Shown piece after piece: positions 17,925 to 26,035 of a DNA stretch of 39,614 nt. The stretch's first letter is position 1. Every line of letters begins with the position of its first letter. The translations under genes were made by a program, and so were the position numbers. The DNA lies in the NCBI GenBank assembly GCA_031266025.1, contig JAISBV010000130.1, positions 1-39,614 on the forward strand, written 5' to 3'. The stretch is from Eubacteriales Family XIII. Incertae Sedis bacterium (lineage in GTDB: Bacteria; Bacillota; Clostridia; Peptostreptococcales; Anaerovoracaceae). Below the pieces are notes generated by a model. It saw nothing but the letters and a program-made list of their open reading frames with translations, ran no database searches and was not told the origin of the DNA.

Positions 17925-19241
17925 CTATAAATCCTTGAAATGAAATTCACGCCGGCCCTCCGCATAATCGCCTACAGTCTGACCCGAGCCGCGCAGCTCG
18001 TATTTGTATGTTACAAGGCCCGAAAGTCCTACGGGGCCGCGCGCGTGAAGCTTACCCGTGCTAATGCCCACCTCGGCGCCGAAGCCGTAGCGAAAGCCGT
18101 CCGCAAAACGCGTGGAGCAGTTGTGATATACGCCCGCCGAATCTACAAGCAGCATAAAACGCTCGGCTGCGGCCGAGTCTTCCGTCAGTATGGCGTCCGT
18201 ATGGTGAGAGCCGTATTTGTTAATGTGATCTATGGCCTCATCGAGACTTTCGACGATCTTGACGGAGATGATATAATCAAGATACTCCGTCGCGAAGTCG
18301 TCTTCCTCGGCCGGCGACAGTTCGGGAACGAGCCTCAGTGTTTCGCCGCAGCCTTTTACTTCTACGCCGTGCGCGCGAAGATCGGCGCAGACCGCAGGAA
18401 GCAGCTTGGCGGCCGCCTTGCGGTGAACGAGCAGGGTTTCTGCCGCGTTGCAGGCGGCGACATATTGTGTCTTCGCGTCGCGTATAACAGGTATGGCTTT
18501 TGGGACGTCGACGGATTTATCCGCGTATATATGGCAGATGCCGTCGGAATGCCCCATCACAGGGATGCTCGAATGCTCCATGATATATCTGACGAACGCG
18601 TTCGAGCCCCTCGGTATAAGCAGGTCTATAAACTCGTGACAGCCGAGCAGCTCGTCTACATCGGCGCGCGTTTCAGCCAAAGTTAAAAATCCTTCGGGAA
18701 GCTTTGCTTCGGCGCCGGCCTTGAATATGACGTCGAACAGCGCTTTGTTCGTGCGCGCGGCCTCGCTGCCGCCTTTGAGGATCGTGCAGTTGCCGCTCTT
18801 AAGGCACAGCGACGCTATCTGTATCAGCGCGTCCGGCCGCGATTCGAATATGACGCCTATTACACCTATGGGGCAGCTGACTTGCCGAAGAGCAAGTCCT
18901 TCGTCAAGTTCTCGATGCAAGAGTGTACGAAACAGCGGGTCGGGCAGCGATATGAGATCTTGTATGCCCGCGACGGCGTCACGCAGCTTGTGCCCGTCAA
19001 AGCGCAGCCGCGTCATGACGGGCTCCGGCAGTCCGCTTTGCGCCCCGGCGGCGATATCCTCTTCGTTCGCGGCAAATATCTCGGCTTTATGCGTTTCGAG
19101 AGCTTCCGCTATCGCGCGCAGAGCGCCGTTGCGCGCGTCGCTCGAAAGAGAAGCCATGCGAAAACTGTCCGCTTTTACCCTGCGCGCAAGCTCGGCCGCG
19201 CCTATATCGGGATACTTATTCATATGTCCGTCTTTATTCAT
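17925..19241 (-). CDS. proA: Gamma-glutamyl phosphate reductase
   Basis: MNKYPDIGAAELARRVKADSF..., RQVSCPIGVIGVIFESRPDALIQIASLCLKSGN, RGSNAFVRYIM; the upstream ORF extension appears non-native. Confidence 0.95.
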   Translation of the reverse strand: MNKDGHMNKYPDIGAAELARRVKADSFRMASLSSDARNGALRAIAEALETHKAEIFAANEEDIAAGAQSGLPEPVMTRLRFDGHKLRDAVAGIQDLISLPDPLFRTLLHRELDEGLALRQVSCPIGVIGVIFESRPDALIQIASLCLKSGNCTILKGGSEAARTNKALFDVIFKAGAEAKLPEGFLTLAETRADVDELLGCHEFIDLLIPRGSNAFVRYIMEHSSIPVMGHSDGICHIYADKSVDVPKAIPVIRDAKTQYVAACNAAETLLVHRKAAAKLLPAVCADLRAHGVEVKGCGETLRLVPELSPAEEDDFATEYLDYIISVKIVESLDEAIDHINKYGSHHTDAILTEDSAAAERFMLLVDSAGVYHNCSTRFADGFRYGFGAEVGISTGKLHARGPVGLSGLVTYKYELRGSGQTVGDYAEGRREFHFKDL

Positions 19242-19300
19242 ACTGTCCGTCCTTTCCGGGCTGTTCACACGCGGGTTGGCCGGCTTGAGACCCGATTTCG

Positions 19301-20218
19301 CTATTTGTTGAAATTGTAATAACTCGTGTTTGAACAGAAGTTTATTATGGATTCCGGGCCTTTCACTATATTGCGTTTTATGTACAGGCTGCCGTCCCTC
19401 TTGCTGTGCATGCGCCATGAAACGAGATATATCTTGCCGTATGTGATCTCAAGGCAGTGTATGCCCCTCGGCTGTATGCAGCAACCGCAGTTGAAATACG
19501 CGGGCTCTCCGGGCGAAGGGAATTTGGGCCTGTGCGTATGCCCGCAGATGATGCTGATCCCGTTCGTGAGATTCCATTTACGAAAATGCTTTTCGAGCCG
19601 GTGCCGTTTCTCCCTGTTTCGCGCGGGGCTCGACATGTAATGTATGCCCGCAAAATGCAGGTAGCGCCAAAAGTAGCGCACGAGGGCGCATGACACGCGC
19701 CATAGCTGGTCGTTCAGCAAATCGCCCTGATGCCCGTGTACAACAAATATCTCCTGCTCCGTATCCCTGTGCTTCAAGACCAAGGCTTCGTGTACGTGCA
19801 TATCCGAGAATAGCGCCTCTTCCGTTTCAAGGTAATCGTCATAAACGACGTACAGATTATTATCGACGTAGGATTGTTTTTTCAGCTGCATGTTGTGATT
19901 GCCGTACAGCATGTACAAGCGGCGCGAGGCGTGAAATTTTTTCAATAATTCAAAAATGAGCGAATGCGAATTGTAGATGCGCTGAAACTGTCGATTCTCC
20001 CATAACTCATCGCCGTCGCCCACTTCTACGTATGTGAAATCGTTTTGATAATAATAATTCAACGCGCGATAATAGATATGCCTGTTCCTTGCGAATTCAT
20101 CCGACAGGCTGTCGTCGCCGCGATGCACGTCGCTGAAAAACACAAATTTAGAGCGGTCGTCGAACGGAACAGGAAAAGCGCTCATAAACGCCTTGTCGAG
20201 CCTTGAGCGTATTCTCAT
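19301..20218 (-). CDS. Calcineurin-like metallophosphoesterase
   Basis: FFSDVHRGDD..., EVGDGDELWE, YMLYGNHNMQLK, VVHGHQGD, IICGHTHRPKF. Confidence 0.9.
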   Translation of the reverse strand: MRIRSRLDKAFMSAFPVPFDDRSKFVFFSDVHRGDDSLSDEFARNRHIYYRALNYYYQNDFTYVEVGDGDELWENRQFQRIYNSHSLIFELLKKFHASRRLYMLYGNHNMQLKKQSYVDNNLYVVYDDYLETEEALFSDMHVHEALVLKHRDTEQEIFVVHGHQGDLLNDQLWRVSCALVRYFWRYLHFAGIHYMSSPARNREKRHRLEKHFRKWNLTNGISIICGHTHRPKFPSPGEPAYFNCGCCIQPRGIHCLEITYGKIYLVSWRMHSKRDGSLYIKRNIVKGPESIINFCSNTSYYNFNK

Positions 20219-20403
20219 ACGGTCATACTTCCTTTTATGTTATAAAACGAGACGAAATACGTTCCCGTGTAAATCTCGCAGTGATGTTTTTTGCAATAGT
20301 TTCGATAATATTGTATCACGCCGCGCCGAATAATAAAAGCACAATTCGTGGGAATTCCCATTTTGCCGACGCCGGTCAAGCCTGTCTGCCGCGAAGAATA
20401 AAC

Positions 20404-20428
20404 GACCCCGCAGCAAGCTGCGGGGTAT
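20404..20428 (-). repeat. Repeat family E hairpin downstream of the YprB-like gene; terminator-like on the minus strand
   Basis: ccccgcag-caag-ctgcgggg + tattg; minus-strand sequence after the stem is tcgtttattctt. Confidence 0.65.
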
Positions 20429-20443
20429 TGCAGCAGAAGCTTC

Positions 20444-21472
20444 CTACGCGCCGAAACGCGCAAGCGCCGTTCTTGTTATGCGCTTGATCAACCTGTTCAT
20501 AGGCCCGTAGTTTATCTCGTTCCCTTGGCGAAGCGCCAAATAACCGCTGCCGTAAGCCGGATAGGCGGCAAATTCGCCGTCGTCCGCGCCGAGCTCCGCA
20601 ATATCCGCGAACACGACCCCTTTTTCGTACAGGCACGGAATGCGTATGCTGAAGCTTTCGGTCTCGTTTTGGAACGACGCCTGCCACGGTTCGTCGAAGA
20701 TCACATAATCGAAAGGCAGCGCCTTGTATCTGCCCGAAAACTCAACGGCATGCCGGTCTATCTTGATTCCGTTGACAAACGCCAAGGATTCGCCGCATTT
20801 CACGGGAAAGCCCGTATGGGCGGCGACCTCGTGCATATCCAGTTTGGCGAACAGGCGCAAGATACGCGCGAGTTGCCGCAGATCGTCGCTGTTGTGCAGC
20901 AATATGCGGCGCAGCAGTTCGGGCGACCCGTTGGCCGTATATTCGTAATACAGTCGGACGCTGTCCGCGCCCGAAATGTCGTCTTTGCGTTCACGCCACA
21001 GACCCAAATAGTCTTCTACGGTCTTTTGCTTCAAATTCGGAAGCATGCCGCTGAGCATCGAATGTCCGCGAACCACGCGGTACATGTCAATATTCAGGCA
21101 AGCGTCGAACGCCGGTGCGAGATGCCGCCGCTCAAGCCGCGCGTTCACGAACGGAACGTCGAAACGATCACCGTTGTAGCTGAACAGCACGTCCGCGCCG
21201 CCTATGGCGTCCGTATACAGCGTAAGAAGATCGACTTCTTCATGTGATCCTTCCGAAAAGAATTGTCTGACGCGGACGCCGCCGGCGCATGGCGTCAGCA
21301 GACCGCCGAGGACGATCTTGGCGCTGTTCGCGCCGAGCCCCGTGGTTTCGATATCGAATACGCCGAGACGGGCGTCGCCGAAATAGAAGTCGAATATTTC
21401 GGAAGAATAGAACGGTTCCTCATAAACCGTATCCACAAAATGCACGTCGCTTCCTCCTGCGCCTGCGGTCAA
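20444..21472 (-). CDS. YprB-like ribonuclease H-like exonuclease domain protein
   Basis: LGVFDIETTGLGANSAKIVLGGLL..., DVLFSYNGDRFDVPFVNARLERRHL, NLKQKTVEDYLGLWRERKDDISG, HNSDDLRQLARI. Confidence 0.88.
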   Translation of the reverse strand: MTAGAGGSDVHFVDTVYEEPFYSSEIFDFYFGDARLGVFDIETTGLGANSAKIVLGGLLTPCAGGVRVRQFFSEGSHEEVDLLTLYTDAIGGADVLFSYNGDRFDVPFVNARLERRHLAPAFDACLNIDMYRVVRGHSMLSGMLPNLKQKTVEDYLGLWRERKDDISGADSVRLYYEYTANGSPELLRRILLHNSDDLRQLARILRLFAKLDMHEVAAHTGFPVKCGESLAFVNGIKIDRHAVEFSGRYKALPFDYVIFDEPWQASFQNETESFSIRIPCLYEKGVVFADIAELGADDGEFAAYPAYGSGYLALRQGNEINYGPMNRLIKRITRTALARFGA

Positions 21473-21494
21473 AAGCCTTTAAAATGCCCATATA

Positions 21495-21530
21495 AACAAG
21501 ATAAGCTGCAGGGGTGCAGCTTATCTTGTT
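21495..21530 (-). terminator. Strong 16-bp hairpin between the transglutaminase-like gene and the YprB-like gene
   Basis: aacaagataagctgca-gggg-tgcagcttatcttgtt, perfect stem; minus-strand downstream sequence is only moderately T-rich. Confidence 0.55.
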
Positions 21531-21694
21531 CAAAAGGGGTATTGGGATTAGAGATTAATGAGGTTATTAGGGGGATAACCACGTTCTCTATTATATATAC
21601 CTCTGAATCAAAAATCAAGTATTGATTGAAAATTTCCACAATAAAAATTAAAAAATTTGTTGCTTGCTCAAAGATTCCGCCAAAAATGCTCAAA

Positions 21695-22513
21695 TTATGG
21701 GCGACGCGCGAGCCGTGCGGGCGGTTCTCGCGGCGGAGGAGGCACGGTCGGGAGCTCTGAATTTTCCTTCCACGCCCTCGGCGTCCTCTCTTTTGAGATG
21801 TAAAGCATTGTCCAACGCTCCGCGTACTTTGCCGCGTCCATATCGAAATATGAGTCGCCGTCCGATATTGAATCGAATGTGGGATCGGCGGACATCCATC
21901 GTCCGAGCGACTCGACCCATATCGACAGTCTCGCGTGAAGATCCGATATTTTGACCCATCTGCCGTTCAGATATCGGTGAGGTGTTTCACCTTTACCCGA
22001 AGAAACGCGCTTTTTGCCGTTAGCGTCGAAATAAATTTCGCCTTTGCGCGCCGCTCTGTCGATCTTGCCTATTTCTATCTTCACGGGTATGCCGAGCGCC
22101 CGCAGACTGCCCGCTATGCCGTACGTGTAGCCGCCGCACAGGCTCTTTGGTTTTGACGTGCTCTTCCCCGTCAGGTATTCCGCGACGAGCGTCAAAACGG
22201 ACAGATAGTCGTATCTTTGTATGCGCGTCGCGCGTTCGCCGGCGGGCAGATCACGCACTGCGACAAGCGCGTCGCGGTCATATTCCATATTGTTCGTGTA
22301 TACGCCGTAAACCGCGCGTATCATCTCGGCGTCCGTCTTCGCTCCGGCGCTCATCACCATGTACTCCGCCCAAGCCTTGCCTGTCGCGTCGTCCGACTGC
22401 ACCATCTCGCTCGCGGCCGTAAAATCCGAAGCGCTCAAAACTGTGAGCGGACAAAGCATCATAAACGCAAGGGCGCAGACAAAAGCTTTTGTATTTAATT
22501 TTATCGTCATCAT
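21695..22513 (-). CDS. Secreted transglutaminase-like domain protein with Pro-rich tail
   Basis: Signal peptide MMTIKLNTKAFVCALAFMMLCPLTVLSA; CGGYTYGIAGSLRALGIPVKIEIG (Cys), WVKISDLHARLSIWVESLGRWMSADPTFDS; C-terminus PTVPPPPREPPARLARRP. Confidence 0.75.
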   Translation of the reverse strand: MMTIKLNTKAFVCALAFMMLCPLTVLSASDFTAASEMVQSDDATGKAWAEYMVMSAGAKTDAEMIRAVYGVYTNNMEYDRDALVAVRDLPAGERATRIQRYDYLSVLTLVAEYLTGKSTSKPKSLCGGYTYGIAGSLRALGIPVKIEIGKIDRAARKGEIYFDANGKKRVSSGKGETPHRYLNGRWVKISDLHARLSIWVESLGRWMSADPTFDSISDGDSYFDMDAAKYAERWTMLYISKERTPRAWKENSELPTVPPPPREPPARLARRP

Positions 22514-22623
22514 AGCATCAATCCTGTCAAAACATACAGGCGCCGAGTCTTACTCATTTGACGACGAAAACGCGCGTTATGCTCCGACCCGAATAGACGC
22601 TTTTCATTTTTATTTATGTATGG

Positions 22624-22629
22624 TACAAT
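22624..22629 (+). promoter_or_regulatory. Candidate extended -10 (TGGTACAAT) upstream of thioredoxin
   Basis: tatggTACAAT; -35 poor. Confidence 0.4.
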
Positions 22630-22756
22630 AATGTGGATGTGACGGGCGTCGCAAAAGACGGTTCTGAACGGTTACCGCTCAAAGGTTCAATCAAGACTGC
22701 GAACGAAGCGTTAATCGGCCGGCGACGCGCGGCTTTAATAGCGAACGGAGGTTAAA

Positions 22757-23083
22757 ATGAACGGGAATATTATAATGCTGACGGAAGAAAATTACGAAGG
22801 TGAAGTCCTTAGTAAGCAGGGACTCATTGTGATTGATTTCTATGCCGATTCGTGTATGCCCTGCAAGCTTATGGCGCCCGCGTTCGCCGAGGTCGCTCTC
22901 GAATACGAGGGCCGGGCGCGTTTCGCGAAGATAAATGTCTACGATTCGAAGAAATTGGCCCTAAAGAACAAAGTGTTGGGCATGCCCACCCTGTTGTTTT
23001 TTAAGGACGGCGAAGAGGCGGATCGCGTATCGGGCCCGCTTGACGCGGTTCAGCTGAAAGGAAGGGTAGACGCTCTGATTTGA
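22757..23083 (+). CDS. Thioredoxin with CMPC active site
   Basis: LIVIDFYADSCMPCKLMAPAFAEVALEYEGRARFAKINVYDSKKLALKNKVLGMPTLLFFKDGE. Confidence 0.93.
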   Translation: MNGNIIMLTEENYEGEVLSKQGLIVIDFYADSCMPCKLMAPAFAEVALEYEGRARFAKINVYDSKKLALKNKVLGMPTLLFFKDGEEADRVSGPLDAVQLKGRVDALI

Positions 23084-23137
23084 TGCGCGGCCGGGCAAAA
23101 CCCGACGCCGGCCGATCGGCGCCTATGGCGTTAATTT

Positions 23138-24601
23138 ATGATTGAAATTTGGTTTCCTGCGTTTTCCGGTCTTTTGACCGTTCTGTTCGTTATTAATTTT
23201 ATTATCGCGTTGACGATCATATTTTTGGAAAGAAAAGACCCTTCGGCGACACTGGCGTGGATTATGATTCTGTTTCTCATACCCGCTGTGGGGATTCTTT
23301 TCTATTTCATGTTCTCTCAGAATATATCGAGACAACGGATATTCAGACTTTCTCGCTATGAGGAGCTTGTAGTTAACAATCCTCTGCGCGAACAGATCGC
23401 GCAGGTTCAATCCGACAGTTTCAAATACGTGAACCCCGAGGAAAAGAAATGGCAGAGTCTGATTCAGATGAATCAGACTTATGCCGGCTCGTTCCTGACT
23501 CAGGACAACCGTGTATCAATCATCACGGACGGCGTTCATATGTTGGATTCCTTGTTGAGCGACATAAAAGAAGCGAAAAACGCCATAAACGTCGAATATT
23601 ACATTATAAAGAACGATGAGGCGGGCCGGTCGCTTATTTCCGCGCTTACTTTGAAAGCGCGAGAAGGTCTTGAAGTGCGGCTTTTGATAGACGCGATGGG
23701 CGGACGGCAATTCAATGAAAAAAACCATCTTGCGGAGTTCAAGTCGGCGGGAGGACTTTTTGCTTTTTTCTTTCCGCCCAAGTTCAAGATATTCAGCATG
23801 AAGCTGAATTACCGCAACCACAGGAAGCTCGTCGTGATAGACGGTAAGATAGGCTATCTGGGCGGATTCAATATCGGTAACGAATACCTCGGCAGGGTCA
23901 AGAAATTCGGGTATTGGCGCGACACGCATCTTCGGATAGTGGGCAGCGCCGTTCACGACATGAACGCGCGATTCATACTCGATTGGCGCGTTGCTTCCAA
24001 GGAAAGTCTGCTCATAGACCGTGCATACTATGGGGACGCGGTCGGTCTCGGACGCACGGCTGTACAGATAGTAACGTCGGGCCCCGATTCTTCGCGCGAA
24101 GAGGTAAAGCACAGCTATCTCAAAATGATATCGGCGGCAAGGAAGAACATATACATACAGACGCCATACTTCGTACCCGACGTGAGTATACTCGAATCCC
24201 TGAAGACCGCCGCGCTGTCAGGCGTAGACGTGCGCATTATGATTCCGCGCATGCCGGATCACATGTTCGTGTACTGGGCTACATATTATTACGCGGGCGT
24301 ACTGATAGACGCGGGCGCGCGCGTCTATATATACGACAACGGATTCTTGCACGCCAAGACCATGGCAGTGGACGGCGAGGTCGCGTCCATAGGTTCCGCC
24401 AATTTTGACAACAGGAGCTTCAGGCTCAATTTCGAGGGCAACGCCTTTATATATGACGCGGCGGAGACATACAAAATAGAAACGATATTCGAAACCGACG
24501 CGGTTCAAAGCCATGAGTTGACAAAGGCGCTTTACCGCAAAAGGTCGATAGTCATTAAATTCAAAGAAGGGGTCTCTCGGCTTCTGTCGGGCCTGCTGTA
24601 G
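23138..24601 (+). CDS. cls: Cardiolipin synthase (PLD superfamily)
   Basis: Two HKD motifs (NYRNHRKLVVIDGKIGYLGGFNIG; FLHAKTMAVDGEVASIGSANFDNRSF); two N-terminal TM segments. Confidence 0.96.
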   Translation: MIEIWFPAFSGLLTVLFVINFIIALTIIFLERKDPSATLAWIMILFLIPAVGILFYFMFSQNISRQRIFRLSRYEELVVNNPLREQIAQVQSDSFKYVNPEEKKWQSLIQMNQTYAGSFLTQDNRVSIITDGVHMLDSLLSDIKEAKNAINVEYYIIKNDEAGRSLISALTLKAREGLEVRLLIDAMGGRQFNEKNHLAEFKSAGGLFAFFFPPKFKIFSMKLNYRNHRKLVVIDGKIGYLGGFNIGNEYLGRVKKFGYWRDTHLRIVGSAVHDMNARFILDWRVASKESLLIDRAYYGDAVGLGRTAVQIVTSGPDSSREEVKHSYLKMISAARKNIYIQTPYFVPDVSILESLKTAALSGVDVRIMIPRMPDHMFVYWATYYYAGVLIDAGARVYIYDNGFLHAKTMAVDGEVASIGSANFDNRSFRLNFEGNAFIYDAAETYKIETIFETDAVQSHELTKALYRKRSIVIKFKEGVSRLLSGLL

Positions 24602-24645
24602 GGCACTGTGAAAAAATAACAAGCAGGTTATTTTTTCACAGTGCC
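24602..24645 (+). terminator. Strong hairpin after cls
   Basis: Perfect 19-bp inverted repeat ggcactgtgaaaaaataac-aagcag-gttattttttcacagtgcc. Confidence 0.75.
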
Positions 24646-24686
24646 TAAGGCCGATACGATTATTCCGTCAACTGTATTGGAGGATT

Positions 24687-25313
24687 ATGGCTCAGCTATA
24701 CTACAGATACAGCTCCATGAACGCGGGAAAGTCGCTCGAACTCATTCGCGTGGCGTACAATTATGAAGAAAGAGGTATGCGCGTCCTCGTTCTTACGCCC
24801 GCCGTCGATAACAGGGGCGGCGGGGGCTCTGTCTTGTCGCGAACGGGCATCAGGCGCGAAGCCTTGTCGATTTTCGATGAAACGAATGTGCTGACGCTGT
24901 TTATGACCGAAAATAAAAAGGAGAGCATCGCCTGTGTACTCATAGACGAAGGGCAATTTTTGAAAAAACACCATATTCAAGAATTGACAGAGATTGTGGA
25001 CAGTTGCGATACGCCTGTAATGGTATACGGTCTCAAGAACGACTTCAAGAACGAATTGTTCGAGGGTTCGTACTATCTGTTGGTCTACGCGGACAAAATA
25101 GAGGAGATAAAGACCATCTGTTGGTGCGGCAGGAAGGCCACCATGGTGGCGCGCGTCATAGACGGCAAATTCGTTAAGAGCGGGGAGCAGGTCGTTATAG
25201 GCGGTCACGATATGTATGTGTCCCTTTGCCGTAAACACTATAACGACGGACGCCTTGGCGACGAAGGTACGCGGCCTACGGAAAAACCGGCAAAACCGGC
25301 GGCAATTCCTTGA
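24687..25313 (+). CDS. tdk: Thymidine kinase
   Basis: LYYRYSSMNAGKSLELIRVAYNYEERGMRVLVLTPAVD; VLIDEGQFL; VMVYGLKNDFKNELFEGS. Confidence 0.95.
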   Translation: MAQLYYRYSSMNAGKSLELIRVAYNYEERGMRVLVLTPAVDNRGGGGSVLSRTGIRREALSIFDETNVLTLFMTENKKESIACVLIDEGQFLKKHHIQELTEIVDSCDTPVMVYGLKNDFKNELFEGSYYLLVYADKIEEIKTICWCGRKATMVARVIDGKFVKSGEQVVIGGHDMYVSLCRKHYNDGRLGDEGTRPTEKPAKPAAIP

Positions 25314-25338
25314 TTGTCACGCGCGTATATAGTATAAT
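25310..25338 (+). promoter_or_regulatory. Predicted sigma-A promoter (TTGATT-17-TATAAT) overlapping the tdk stop codon
   Basis: TTGATT 25310-25315, TATAAT 25333-25338; queH ATG at 25346. Confidence 0.75.
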
Positions 25339-25345
25339 AAACTGC

Positions 25346-26035
25346 ATGGATGATGAGAAACGCGCCTGCGGCGTCGAAAATACAATTAATGCCGGCAATG
25401 TTCGCACAGGCGGTGTCTTTGAACGATTCGCGGGAGGCGAAGAGGCTGTAGCGAAACAAAGGTTGCTGCTTCACAGTTGCTGCGGGCCGTGCAGCACGGC
25501 CGTTGTCGAGCGCTTGGCCCAAGGACGCCGCATCGCTGTATTTTTTTACAATCCCAATATCACAGACAAAGAAGAATACGAGCGGCGCAAGGGAGCGCAG
25601 CTTGATTTTATAGAACAGTATAACAGATTTAAGAGCGCTGAGGATACGTTGGACTTCATAGAAGGCGCATATGAACCCTTGCTGTTCGAAGAGGCGGTTC
25701 GCGGCTTTGAGGACGCGCCCGAAGGCGGGCCGCGGTGCCTTGTCTGTTTTCGTTTGCGACTCGAAAAGGCGGCGGAAACAGCTGCGATAGGGAGTTTCGA
25801 TTCCTTTGCCACGACGCTGACGGTGAGCCCTCACAAAGACTGCGAAGCGATAACGCGTATAGGCATGAGACTCGGAATGCGCTATCATGTTGCCTATCAC
25901 GCGGAAGATTTCAAGAAAAAAAACGGCTATCGGCGCTCCGTCGAGCTTTCGAAGAAATACGGCTTATATCGTCAAAACAGTTGCGGCTGTTGTTTCGCCG
26001 GGAAAAAGAGCGCATTCGACGATGAAATACGTTGA
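25346..26035 (+). CDS. queH: Epoxyqueuosine reductase QueH
   Basis: LLLHSCCGPCSTAVVERL, FYNPNITDKEEYERRK, CLVCFRLRLEKAAETA, YRQNSCGCCFA. Confidence 0.92.
   Translation: MDDEKRACGVENTINAGNVRTGGVFERFAGGEEAVAKQRLLLHSCCGPCSTAVVERLAQGRRIAVFFYNPNITDKEEYERRKGAQLDFIEQYNRFKSAEDTLDFIEGAYEPLLFEEAVRGFEDAPEGGPRCLVCFRLRLEKAAETAAIGSFDSFATTLTVSPHKDCEAITRIGMRLGMRYHVAYHAEDFKKKNGYRRSVELSKKYGLYRQNSCGCCFAGKKSAFDDEIR

Noticed and set aside
19242-19418. N-terminal extension of the proA ORF
   Set aside because: The extension reads through the metallophosphoesterase C-terminus in another frame; the homologous start is MNK(DGHMNK)YPDIG.
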